Source of the DNA: Prauserella_A sp040645195
Lineage (GTDB): Bacteria > Actinomycetota > Actinomycetes > Mycobacteriales > Pseudonocardiaceae
DNA: 64,000 bases
Direction: 5' to 3'
NCBI RefSeq assembly: GCF_040645195.1
Contig: NZ_JBEYXW010000029.1
Coordinates: 1 to 64,000, forward strand
This document shows positions 7,962 to 15,907 of the stretch, one piece after another. Below the pieces are notes generated by a model. It searched no databases. It had not been told where the DNA came from and worked only from the letters and a program-made list of their open reading frames with translations. Every line of letters starts with the position of its first letter. The stretch's first letter is position 1. Both the position numbers and the translations under genes were made by a program.

Positions 7962-8431
7962 TCGATCGTCTCGACCACCTCGGGCGACTCGGGTTCGGTG
8001 CGTGGCCGGAACCGGGCGAGCACGGAGCCGTCGCCTGTCAGCAGGAACTTCTCGAAGTTCCACTGGATGTCACCGGCGGCGCCCTCGGCATCGGGGTGCT
8101 CGACCAGCGCGGCGTAAAGCGGGTGCCTGCCGGGACCGTTCACCTCGATCTTCTCGAACATCGGGAAGCTGACACCGTAGGTGGCAGAGCAGAACTGCGC
8201 GATCTCCTCCGACGTGCCGGGTTCCTGGCCTGCGAACTGGTTACACGGGAAGCCGACGACCGAGAAACCGCGGTCGGCATAGCGTTGCTGCAGCCGTTCG
8301 AGTCCCTCGTACTGCGGGGTGAGCCCACACTTGGAGGCGACGTTCACCACCAGCAGCGCGTTCTTGTTCAGACCGCCGAGGGTCGCCGGGTCACCGGACA
8401 GAGTGCGCAGCGCGATCTCGCCAACCGACAT
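7946..8431 (-). CDS. Glutathione peroxidase family (thioredoxin-dependent type)
   Basis: 161 residues. The three catalytic blocks are present: N-V-A-S-K-C-G-L-T with the peroxidatic Cys in place of selenocysteine, F-P-C-N-Q-F with the Gln, and I-Q-W-N-F-E-K-F with the Trp/Asn. Cys-type bacterial members usually take electrons from thioredoxin, and actinomycetes use mycothiol rather than glutathione, so the name describes the fold, not the reductant. The gene diverges from the GT39-type glycosyltransferase and converges on the kinase-like gene across a duplicated junction. Confidence 0.92.
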   Translation of the reverse strand: MSVGEIALRTLSGDPATLGGLNKNALLVVNVASKCGLTPQYEGLERLQQRYADRGFSVVGFPCNQFAGQEPGTSEEIAQFCSATYGVSFPMFEKIEVNGPGRHPLYAALVEHPDAEGAAGDIQWNFEKFLLTGDGSVLARFRPRTEPESPEVVETIEKALS

Positions 8432-8560
8432 GGGCTCCAGTCCTCCTCGATGATCGCCTTCTCCCCTGCCGACCCTACCGCGCGGTCAACCGTTCGACTG
8501 ACAGCCGGTTCAGTCGCACGGCCGTGGCCGGTGAGGCGGCACAGGCGCGACCATCGTCGG

Positions 8561-10066
8561 GTGAGCGCACCGAACACCACGCACGTGGGCACGCCCACCG
8601 CCACGCTGCTCCCGCGTTTCGCGGCCGGCCCGGTCGCCCTGGTCACAACGACGCACGTCGTGATCCTCACCGCGCTGTCCGGCCGGTACGGGTTCCACCG
8701 CGACGAGCTGTACTTCCTCGCCGCCGGCGACCGTCCGGCGTGGGGTTACGCCGACCAGCCACCGATCACCCCGCTACTCGTGCGGGCCAGCGCCGCGATC
8801 TTCGGCGACAGCCCGGCTGGGGTCCGTGTTGCGGCGACCCTGCTGGGCGCGGCCACGGTCGTGGTCGTCGCCTTGCTGGCCAGGGAGCTCGGCGGTGGCC
8901 GCGCGGCCCAGGTCTGCGCCGCCGCGGCGACGGCGCTGTCGACGTTCGTGCTCGTGGTGTCCCACATGATGTCGACGACGACCGTGGACATGCTGTTGTG
9001 GACGGTCGCCGGGTTGCTGACGCTCCGGCTGCTGCGCACCGGCGACGGGCCGTGGTGGGTCGCGATCGGTGCGGCGATCGGCGTGGCGCTGGCGAACAAG
9101 TGGCTGGTACTGCTGCTGGTGGCCGCCCTCGGCGCCGGGTTGCTGAGTGTGGGGCCGCGCAGCGTGCTGCGCAGCGGCTGGCTGGCGCTCGGTGTCATGG
9201 TCGCCGGTGTCCTCGCGGCACCGGTCGTGGTCTGGCAGGCGCAGCACGGGTTCCCACTGTTGACCGTGGCCGCCGGGATCAGCGCAGACGACGGCACCGC
9301 CAACCGTGTGCTGTTCGTGCCGATGCAGGTGGCCTACCTGTCCCCCGTGCTGGTGCCGGTGTGGATCGCCGGGCTGGTCCGGTTGTGGCGGGACCCGCGG
9401 CTGCGCTGGGCGAGGGCACTCGCCGTCGCCTACCCGGTGCTGTGCGTCATGCTGCTGGTGCTCGGCGGCAAGCCGTACTACGCGATTCCGATGCTGCTCA
9501 TGCTGACGGCCGCAGGAGCCGAACCCGCCGTGCGCTGGCTCGGCCGCGCCGCGAACCGGCGCTCGAACGCCATCGCGGCGGCCGCCGTGGCAACCGTCAT
9601 GTCGGCTCTGATCGCACTCCCGGTGCTGCCTGCCTCGTGGCTGGGACCGGTGCTGGCGCTGAACCGGGAACAGGGCGAGCAGGTCGGCTGGCCCGAGTTC
9701 ACGGCCACGGTCGCTGGGGCGTGGCGGGAGATCCCAGCCGCCGAACGGGCGAGTGCGGTCGTCTTCACCAGCAACTACGGCCAGGCCGGAGCAATCGAAC
9801 GCTACGGCCGCGAGCACGGGTTGCCCCGGCCCTACTCGGGGCACATGTCCTACGCGGACTGGGGCCCGCCACCGGACGCCCAGGACGGGCCCGTGGTGCT
9901 CGTCGGCGGATCCGCCATGGCGGCCTTCACCGGTTGCCGGGTGGTCGCGGTGCACGACAACGGCATCGGCCTCGACAACGACGAGCAGCACACGCGGATC
10001 GTCATCTGCGAGTCACCAACGCGGCCGTGGTCGCAGCTGTGGCCCCTGCTCCGCCACTTCTACTGA
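8561..10066 (+). CDS. Glycosyltransferase family 39-like membrane protein (ArnT/PMT type)
   Basis: About 501 residues with roughly ten hydrophobic segments. The first extracytoplasmic loop has Y-G-F-H-R-D-E-L-Y-F-L and P-A-W-G-Y-A-D-Q-P-P, the acidic/aromatic motif of polyprenyl-phosphate-sugar dependent glycosyltransferases (GT39/ArnT, PF13231). The C-terminal part is soluble. It should transfer a sugar from a lipid-phosphate donor outside the membrane; donor and acceptor are unknown. GTG 8561 is used because the frame further upstream runs antisense to the peroxidase gene. Confidence 0.82.
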   Translation: MSAPNTTHVGTPTATLLPRFAAGPVALVTTTHVVILTALSGRYGFHRDELYFLAAGDRPAWGYADQPPITPLLVRASAAIFGDSPAGVRVAATLLGAATVVVVALLARELGGGRAAQVCAAAATALSTFVLVVSHMMSTTTVDMLLWTVAGLLTLRLLRTGDGPWWVAIGAAIGVALANKWLVLLLVAALGAGLLSVGPRSVLRSGWLALGVMVAGVLAAPVVVWQAQHGFPLLTVAAGISADDGTANRVLFVPMQVAYLSPVLVPVWIAGLVRLWRDPRLRWARALAVAYPVLCVMLLVLGGKPYYAIPMLLMLTAAGAEPAVRWLGRAANRRSNAIAAAAVATVMSALIALPVLPASWLGPVLALNREQGEQVGWPEFTATVAGAWREIPAAERASAVVFTSNYGQAGAIERYGREHGLPRPYSGHMSYADWGPPPDAQDGPVVLVGGSAMAAFTGCRVVAVHDNGIGLDNDEQHTRIVICESPTRPWSQLWPLLRHFY

Positions 10067-10176
10067 GTTCTCTGCAGGATTCTTCGTCAGTGATGTCAAG
10101 GCGCGCGGGCCGGCTCCGACGTGCCAGCGAGGCCCGGGTGCCGGGCACGCCATGACACGAGAAGCGGAGTCCCCCG

Positions 10177-10443
10177 ATGACCAGGATCACCACTTCCTGT
10201 GGTACAGCGACCAAGCCGGCGACGGCGAGTTCATGACCGTCAGATTCGAGCGCGGAAGGCGAGGAAAGCCAGTGTGGCTGGCTCAAGGACAACTACGGGC
10301 TGTCCTGGCAGATCATCCCGAGCGAGCTGCCCGCCCTGCTCACCGATCCCGACCAGGAGGAGGCCCAGCGGGTCATAACCGCCATGCGGGCGATGACGAA
10401 GATCGACCTACAGACACTGCGCGACACACACGAGAGCTCCGGC
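10177..10443 (+). pseudogene. PhnB-like VOC family protein remnant
   Basis: The start reads I-T-T/F-L-W-Y-S-D-Q-A-like in frame and then jumps to E-F-M-T-V-R-F-E, so the middle of the first half is missing. After a frame change near 10255-10272 it continues C-G-W-L-K-D-N-Y-G-L-S-W-Q-I, then A-M-T-K-I-D-L-Q-T-L-R. These are the conserved blocks of 3-demethylubiquinone-9 3-methyltransferase-like (PhnB) VOC proteins of about 160 residues. An internal deletion plus a frameshift make it nonfunctional. Confidence 0.6.
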
Positions 10444-10444
10444 A

Positions 10445-11104
10445 CTAGGCCGGGCAGTGCGTCAACACAGCCTCGAGCGCCTCATGCTCGGCCTGATCAA
10501 CCGACAGCTCGTACTTCGCCTTCACCCGCACCCAATGCGCGGCGTAACCACAGCGGTCCTGCTCCGGTAGCCAGGTCGCCGGATCCTGGTCACCCTTCTG
10601 CCTGTTCGAGCGGGCAGTCACGACCAGAAGCTGGTCCAGGTCATTGGCGAAGGCCGCCCGTTGCTCGCGGGTCCATTGCCGGGAACCGCTGCGGGCGGCC
10701 TCGGCCAACGGCACCATGTGGTCGATGTCCGCCTCACCGGCGTCGTGCATGACGACACCGTCATAGCTGCTGAGCCAGGTGCCTGCGACCGCGCGGCACT
10801 CGTCGTCGGTCCGTACGTCCTGCCCCTGCTGCTGCAGTGCGATCTCCCGCGTGTTGCAGCTGTTGCCCTGACTGGACCAGTGCGGCCAGTCGTCGCGGTC
10901 GTAGCGATTGCCGGTGTCCTCGGGTCGCACCTGCAGCGAGGCCAGCTGATCGAGCGCAGCCACGGCGTCGGTCGTTGCGCCGGTCTCGGGCGAATCGGAC
11001 GCGTCGCCGCTCTGCTGTGTCCACCAGGTGATGGCGGCAACGAGCGCGGCGAGCAACAACGACACCAGCGCACCGGCGCGTGTGCGCCCACGGCGGGACC
11101 CCAT
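10445..11104 (-). CDS. Secreted or membrane-anchored HNH endonuclease family protein (DUF1524/GmrSD-C type)
   Basis: 219 residues. A basic N-terminus and a hydrophobic segment at about residues 12-28 look like a signal peptide or membrane anchor. The nuclease core has D-I-D-H-M-V-P-L-A-E-A (the H of HNH), then N-D-L-D-Q-L-L-V-V and R-S-N-R-Q-K-G-D-Q-D-P-A-T-W-L-P, followed by C-G-Y-A and W-V-x-V-K-x-K-Y. Four Cys outside the core suit an extracytoplasmic protein with disulfides. Such secreted HNH proteins are common in actinomycetes and may degrade environmental DNA. It is monocistronic. Confidence 0.85.
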   Translation of the reverse strand: MGSRRGRTRAGALVSLLLAALVAAITWWTQQSGDASDSPETGATTDAVAALDQLASLQVRPEDTGNRYDRDDWPHWSSQGNSCNTREIALQQQGQDVRTDDECRAVAGTWLSSYDGVVMHDAGEADIDHMVPLAEAARSGSRQWTREQRAAFANDLDQLLVVTARSNRQKGDQDPATWLPEQDRCGYAAHWVRVKAKYELSVDQAEHEALEAVLTHCPA

Positions 11105-11304
11105 GTGGCGACGACCTCCAGTCGATCAGCTGTGCGAGCCCGCAGATTCGATCATGGTGGCCTCGCTCGGGCCTGCCCAACACGCCGCCGGAGACATACG
11201 ACACAAGGGTTTTGGTAATGACTTTCCTTCTACATGCGCACTTGTTTTTTGCAATCTCGCGTTGCTACGTTGGCGGCGACCGCAGCGATGCGCAGGAGGC
11301 TTCG

Positions 11305-12420
11305 ATGACAGCGGTACGCGTCTTGGTCGGCACCCGTAAGGGAGCGTTCGTCCTCACCGCCGACGGGCGTCGCGAACAGTGGGACGTCGCAGGCCCCTTC
11401 TTCGCGGGCTGGGAGATCTACCACGTCAAGGGCTCGCCCGCCGATCCCAACCGCGTGTACGCCTCGCAGTCGGGCGGCTGGTTCGGTCAGGTCATCCAGC
11501 GTTCCGACGACGGCGGCACGACGTGGAACCCAGTCGGCAACCAGTTCAGCTACGACGGCAAAACCGGCACGCACCAGTGGTATGACGGCACCCAGCATCC
11601 GTGGGAGTTCGCACGCGTGTGGCATCTGGAGCCGTCGCGGACCGACCCGGACACCGTCTACGCCGGGGTCGAGGACGCGGCACTGTTCCGTTCGGACGAC
11701 GGCGGCGATACGTGGCGGGAGCTGCCAGGCCTGCGCTGTCATGAGTCGGGTCCCTCGTGGCAGCCCGGCGCCGGTGGCATGTGCCTGCACACGATCATCG
11801 AGGACCCGCGCGACACCCGGCGCCTGTACGTGGCGATCTCCGCAGCCGGCGCCTTCCGCACCGATGACGCGGCCACGACGTGGCGGCCCATCAACCACGG
11901 CCTGCGCTCGGAAGGCATTCCGGACACCGACGCCGAGGTCGGTCACTGTGTGCACAACCTCGCACTGCACCCGGCGCGGCCCGATGTGCTGTTCATGCAG
12001 AAGCACTGGGACGTCATGCGCAGTGACGACGGCGGCACGTCGTGGTACGACATCGGAGGCAACCTGCCCACCGACTTCGGCTTCCCCATCGACGTGCACG
12101 CGCACGAGCCGGACACCGTCTACGTCGTCCCGATCAAGAGCGACTCCGAGCACTTCCCGCTGGACGGCAGGCTGCGCGTCTACCGCAGCCGCACCGGCGG
12201 CAACGAATGGGACCCACTGACCAAGGGCCTGCCCCAGTCCCACTGTTACGTCAACGTGCTGCGGGACGCGATGGCCGTCGACTCACTCGACGACTGCGGG
12301 GTGTACTTCGGCACCACCGGTGGGCAGGTATACGCCTCCGCCGATGCAGGCGACAGCTGGGCGCCCATCGTGCGGGACCTGCCCGCCGTGTTGTCGGTCG
12401 AGGTGCAGACGCTGCCATGA
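11305..12420 (+). CDS. BNR/sialidase-like beta-propeller repeat protein
   Basis: 371 residues with repeated Asp-box units: R-S-D-D-G-G-T-T-W, R-S-D-D-G-G-D-T-W, R-S-D-D-G-G-T-S-W, and weaker T-D-D-A-A-T-T-W and S-A-D-A-G-D-S-W. This gives a beta-propeller of the WD40/YVTN/BNR type. No signal peptide and no sialidase catalytic Arg triad is evident, so exo-alpha-sialidase would be an over-call. The ATG at 11305 follows a GGAGG. It overlaps the MoaD/ThiS-like gene by 4 bp (ATGA), and the pairing suggests a joint task. Confidence 0.8.
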   Translation: MTAVRVLVGTRKGAFVLTADGRREQWDVAGPFFAGWEIYHVKGSPADPNRVYASQSGGWFGQVIQRSDDGGTTWNPVGNQFSYDGKTGTHQWYDGTQHPWEFARVWHLEPSRTDPDTVYAGVEDAALFRSDDGGDTWRELPGLRCHESGPSWQPGAGGMCLHTIIEDPRDTRRLYVAISAAGAFRTDDAATTWRPINHGLRSEGIPDTDAEVGHCVHNLALHPARPDVLFMQKHWDVMRSDDGGTSWYDIGGNLPTDFGFPIDVHAHEPDTVYVVPIKSDSEHFPLDGRLRVYRSRTGGNEWDPLTKGLPQSHCYVNVLRDAMAVDSLDDCGVYFGTTGGQVYASADAGDSWAPIVRDLPAVLSVEVQTLP

Positions 12421-12716
12421 TCCGCGTCGTGCTGCCCACCCACCTGCGGACGCTCGCCCGCATCAACGGTGAGGTCCGGCTCGACATCGACGATGCGGAC
12501 GCCACGGTGGGCAGCGTGCTCGACGCGCTCGAAACCGCCTACCCGGTGCTCCAGGGCACCATCCGCGACCACGTGACCCGCCGCCGCCGCGCGTTCGTGC
12601 GGTTCTTCGCCTGCGAGCAGGACCTGTCCCACGATCCCCAGGACACGCCCTTGCCCGCCGCGGTCGCCTCCGGCACCGAACCACTGCTGATCGTCGGAGC
12701 CATGGCAGGCGGGTGA
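12417..12716 (+). CDS. MoaD/ThiS-family ubiquitin-like sulfur-carrier protein
   Basis: 99 residues with the beta-grasp pattern of MoaD/ThiS (I-R-V-V-L-P start, V-x-x-V-L-D-A-L-E helix) and a C-terminal Gly-Gly directly before the stop. That di-glycine is adenylated and thiocarboxylated by MoeB/ThiF-type E1 enzymes in this family. Translation is coupled to the BNR protein by an ATGA overlap. No E1-like or molybdopterin gene lies nearby, so the activating enzyme must be elsewhere. A role in sulfur transfer or protein tagging is inferred. Confidence 0.82.
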   Translation: MIRVVLPTHLRTLARINGEVRLDIDDADATVGSVLDALETAYPVLQGTIRDHVTRRRRAFVRFFACEQDLSHDPQDTPLPAAVASGTEPLLIVGAMAGG

Positions 12717-12723
12717 GCCACGC

Positions 12724-13998
12724 TCACCGCATCAACACCGGCAGCGACTCCACGCCGTAGACGATGGACACCTTCCGGAAGGTCAGCTCGTCCGGTCGCA
12801 CGGCCAGCCGCATCTCGGGGAACCGGCGCACCAGTGCGGGGTAGGCAGCCCGTAGTTCCATGCGAGCAAGCTCGGCACCGATGCAGCGGTGCAGCCCGTA
12901 GCCGAACGCCAGGTGCGAGGTCGGTGCGCGCGTGCCGTCGAACACCTCGAGGCCAGCGCCCAGCATCTCGTCGCGGTTGCCCCCGCTGAGCGAGCACACG
13001 ACCATGTCGCCCTGACCGATGGTCACGCCACCGATCTCGATGTCGTGGCGGGCGAACCGCGGGAAGGCCACCTGCACGACAGTGAGGTAACGCAGCAGCT
13101 CCTCGACGAAGCCGCTCACCGACTCGTCGTCGTCGCGCACCCGCCGGAACGATTCCGGGTCCTGCAGCAGCACCAGCGCGCCGAGGGCCAGCATGCTCGC
13201 CGTGGTCTCGAAACCGCCGGTGAGCACACCGTCGGCGAGCCCGGCCAGTTCCTTGTCCTCGACCTCGTCGCCGTGCTCCTTGATGATCATGCCGAGCAGG
13301 CCGTCGCCGGGGCTCTCCCGCTGCTGGCGGACCACGCCGAGCAGGTAGTCCAGCGATTCGGAGATCGCGCCCAGTGACGCGTCCGCCCCGCCGAAGAGAT
13401 CGAACCGCGCCACCGCGAGGTGCTGGAAGGCGTCACGTTCGGCGTAGGGAACGCCGAGGAGCTCGCAGATCACCAGCGATGGGATCGGCAGCGCGAACTC
13501 CTCAACGAGGTCGACCGGCCCTTCGGCCTTCGCCATCGCGTCGAGCCGTTCCTGCACGATCGCCTCGATGCCCGGCTTGAGCCTGGCAAGCCGCCGCATG
13601 GTGAACTCCGGCGTGAGCAGGCGGCGGAGCCTGGTGTGCACGGGCGGGTCCGAGAACCCCAGGCCCCCCGGGTTGTCGTCCACCCCGGCGCTCGTCATGC
13701 CGACGAGGTTGGTGAAGTCGTTGCTGAACGCCTTGGCGTCGCCCAGCACCGCCTTGGCCTCTTCGTACCCGCTGACCAGCCACAGGTTGAGCCCGAAGGG
13801 CACGGGGAGCTTGCGGACGGGTTCCTCTTCGCGAGCCTGGGCGAGCTCGGGCACCGGGTCCAGCCCGTTGCGCTTGAGCGGCATGAGTGCCGCGTCGGGA
13901 AGGATCGCCATCTGCTCGAGCCCGAGGCCCTTCTTCCGGGCACGAGCCAGGTATCTGCGCGTGATCCAGCCGACGACGCGTGATCGAAGATTCCCCAC
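12724..13998 (-). CDS. Cytochrome P450
   Basis: About 424 residues from the GTG at 13998; a longer in-frame start at 14097 adds an unconserved stretch. The I-helix has G-G-F-E-T-T, the K-helix E-E-L-L-R (E-x-x-R), and the heme loop F-G-Y-G-L-H-R-C-I-G with the Cys ligand. It is a soluble bacterial class I type needing separate ferredoxin and reductase, neither of which is adjacent. It converges on the MoaD-like gene with only 7 bp between stops. Substrate unknown. Confidence 0.9.
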   Translation of the reverse strand: MGNLRSRVVGWITRRYLARARKKGLGLEQMAILPDAALMPLKRNGLDPVPELAQAREEEPVRKLPVPFGLNLWLVSGYEEAKAVLGDAKAFSNDFTNLVGMTSAGVDDNPGGLGFSDPPVHTRLRRLLTPEFTMRRLARLKPGIEAIVQERLDAMAKAEGPVDLVEEFALPIPSLVICELLGVPYAERDAFQHLAVARFDLFGGADASLGAISESLDYLLGVVRQQRESPGDGLLGMIIKEHGDEVEDKELAGLADGVLTGGFETTASMLALGALVLLQDPESFRRVRDDDESVSGFVEELLRYLTVVQVAFPRFARHDIEIGGVTIGQGDMVVCSLSGGNRDEMLGAGLEVFDGTRAPTSHLAFGYGLHRCIGAELARMELRAAYPALVRRFPEMRLAVRPDELTFRKVSIVYGVESLPVLMR

Positions 13999-14172
13999 CG
14001 GCGTGAGAGTACCAACGGGCCGGTCAATGAGGGCGAGGAGTTGCAACGTGATACCGGACTCCGACGTGCCGGTGCTGGGCCAAGCGGCCCCTACCACTGT
14101 CCACTTCGGACCACTAATCCGCTACGGGGCCCCGGCGCGGCGTGGGATCTACGCACTGGGTGTGACAAGCAC

Positions 14173-14341
14173 ATCACGCGGAGTGTGCCGAACGCTTACG
14201 GACGAGCGCACGGCGCACGGGATCGACCACGTGATCCTGATGGTCGAGGGCACCGGCTCCCGCGAGCGCACGCTGGACACCATCGCACGCCTCGGCGCCG
14301 AGGTGCTGCCTGCGCTACGCGGGGCCGGTGGTTGTAACTAG
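14173..14341 (+). pseudogene. C-terminal fragment of an LLM-class flavin-dependent oxidoreductase
   Basis: The open stretch ends G-I-D-H-V-I-L-M-V-E-G, then R-T-L-D-T-I-A-R-L-G-A-E-V-L-P-A-L-R, which resembles the tail of luciferase-like F420/FMN oxidoreductases. No N-terminal part is visible upstream, so it would be a truncated relic. It ends in a TAG overlapping the 3' end of the SCO5389-like gene by 4 bp. Assignment is tentative. Confidence 0.4.
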
Positions 14342-14730
14342 CAGTCGCGCAAGAGCGGGCTCTGGTTGAGGAGCTGCCCTCGAACGGAGACGAAGTCGCG
14401 GTAGGCGACACCATCCACCGCCGTGGGCCGGAACGCCGCGACCCGGTGGCAGTTCTGGAAAGCCAGCTTCACCCCGAAGTGCCGTTCGAGCCCACCGCGG
14501 ATCGCGTCCGAGGCGAGTGCGCGCAGCAGCTGGCCCCGCTCCGCCTCGCTCGGCGGTGGTGTGCTGTTGTCGGCGAACTGCTCCTGCCCTGTCTCGAGGT
14601 CGGCGACAACACCGGTGATCACCTGCCAGGCATACGGCAGCGAGTCACGCACGCAGGCGACGAACTCGATGTCGTCCACCTCGCCTCGTTCGGCACGGTC
14701 CAGCAGCTCGGTGGGCACATCCAGTGACAT
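14338..14730 (-). CDS. SCO5389 family protein
   Basis: 130 residues matching the conserved actinobacterial SCO5389 family: M-S-L-D-V at the start, F-V-x-C-V-R-x-S-L-P-Y-A-W, F-A-D-N-x-T-P-P-P, R-G-Q-L-L-R-A-L-A-S-D-A-I-R-G, H-F-G-V-x-L-A-F-Q-N-C-H-R-V-A, and a V-R-G-Q-L-L-N-Q-S-P-x-x-R-D-C tail. The biochemical role is not established. In Streptomyces the family sits in a conserved chromosomal neighbourhood; here the neighbours are a DivIVA-like protein and a P450. Confidence 0.88.
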   Translation of the reverse strand: MSLDVPTELLDRAERGEVDDIEFVACVRDSLPYAWQVITGVVADLETGQEQFADNSTPPPSEAERGQLLRALASDAIRGGLERHFGVKLAFQNCHRVAAFRPTAVDGVAYRDFVSVRGQLLNQSPLLRDC

Positions 14731-14854
14731 GAATCGGCCTCCAGCCTCGTCGGCGCTCGGTTACACGGCACTATCAGTGCTACTGGTAATGATCATCATG
14801 TGCAAGACAACGGGCGCCTTGCCACCGGGAAGGAGGAGCGCCGCACGCGGACGC

Positions 14855-15493
14855 TCAGCGCTCCCCCGCAGCCGTGCGCTGCTCCAGTTGGCGCAACACG
14901 TCCGCCCGGCGAGCGGCCATCGCCTCGGCGAAGTCGCGCTCGGCCGCCTGCCTGCGACGGGCGGCCTCCTCGTCGAGTTCCCGCCGCCGCCGTTCGGCCC
15001 GGTCGGCCATCGCTTCGATATCGACCTGCGCGCGGCGAACCATGTCCTGGTGCTCGGCCTCCAGCCGGTCACGACGCTCGTCGAGCGCAAGCAACCTGCG
15101 TTCGTACCGCGCCCGCAGCTGCTCAGCGCTGCGCAGCGTGGCAGTCCGACTGCGCACAGCCGCCGCCTTGGCGGTCTCGGTGATCTCGTCGGCCTCCTCG
15201 TGGGCGAGTTCGATCATGTGCAGGAGCCGCTCAGTCAGCCCATCCGCCTCGATCGGTGACCGGCATGCCCGGTCCAGCCGGTCGCGCAACTTCTCGTCGA
15301 CGGTCTTGACCTCCGCGAGTTCGGCCGCCAGCCGCTCGACACACTCCGCCGCACAGTCGCGATCGGCCCTGAGCAACCGTATTTCCTCGTCCATCGCCTC
15401 CAGGTACCGCTCGACACCACCCCGGTCGTACCCCAGCAAGCTGACCCTCAGCTCCGGCCGCGCCGGCAGCACTCCACTGCGTCCGTCGTTCAC
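14855..15493 (-). CDS. DivIVA-like coiled-coil protein
   Basis: 212 residues. The start has R-V-S-L-L-G-Y-D-R-G-G-V-E-R-Y-L, like the DivIVA/Wag31 N-terminal membrane-curvature motif. It is followed by a long charged coiled coil rich in Glu, Arg and Ala (about residues 30-205), including A-H-E-E-A-D-E-I. DivIVA relatives in actinomycetes organise polar growth or division. This one is shorter and more basic than Wag31 and is probably a paralogue rather than the essential polarity protein. It has no operon partner. Confidence 0.65.
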   Translation of the reverse strand: MNDGRSGVLPARPELRVSLLGYDRGGVERYLEAMDEEIRLLRADRDCAAECVERLAAELAEVKTVDEKLRDRLDRACRSPIEADGLTERLLHMIELAHEEADEITETAKAAAVRSRTATLRSAEQLRARYERRLLALDERRDRLEAEHQDMVRRAQVDIEAMADRAERRRRELDEEAARRRQAAERDFAEAMAARRADVLRQLEQRTAAGER

Positions 15494-15657
15494 GGGCGAT
15501 CACCTCCGCCTCCCCGATAAAACCGCCCCACACAAGGAAAGTGTGAGCCTCGCGGGGACCGCGGTGAAGCCCCCAGCCCCTACCGGGCAAGGACGACCAC
15601 GCCAATGAGGCACCGGGTCACACCACCGCAGTCGATCTCGTACCCGGTGTAGCCGGT

Positions 15658-15698
15658 CCTCGGCGGCAGTGTCCACAACCGACGCCGAGGCATCTTTT
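15658..15698 (+). terminator. Hairpin with short T-tract upstream of the EAL-GGDEF gene
   Basis: CCTCGGCG (15658-15665) pairs with CGCCGAGG (15683-15690) across a 17-nt loop and is followed by CATCTTTT. Read on the plus strand it resembles a weak intrinsic terminator or attenuator, about 210 bp before the EAL-GGDEF start, with no plus-strand gene ending nearby. The 15494-15907 spacer otherwise holds only an AT-rich probable promoter region (about 15780-15880). Confidence 0.35.
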
Positions 15699-15907
15699 GA
15701 AACATTTCACAGCAACCGCCGAACCCAACCGTTTGGCCCCATGACTCCAGGTCACTACCAGTTGTCGGCTGTTCAGCGGAACTTCAACTAGATGGACTAA
15801 AAAGGACGATGACGTGCTACAACTCTGCTTGATTCGGTCGTTATTCGTATGTAACTATCGGACTAATTTTCGCTGGAACGGCCCACAATGCGGGTGCGCA
15901 TTCGGGC

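Noticed and set aside
8096..8560. 155-codon extension of the GT39-like gene
   Set aside because: It runs antisense to a fully conserved glutathione peroxidase gene.
12712..12728. Small hairpin GGTGAGC/GCTCACC between the MoaD-like and P450 gene ends
   Set aside because: The stem is 7 bp with a 3-nt loop, no T-tract, and it overlaps both stop regions; too weak to call a terminator.
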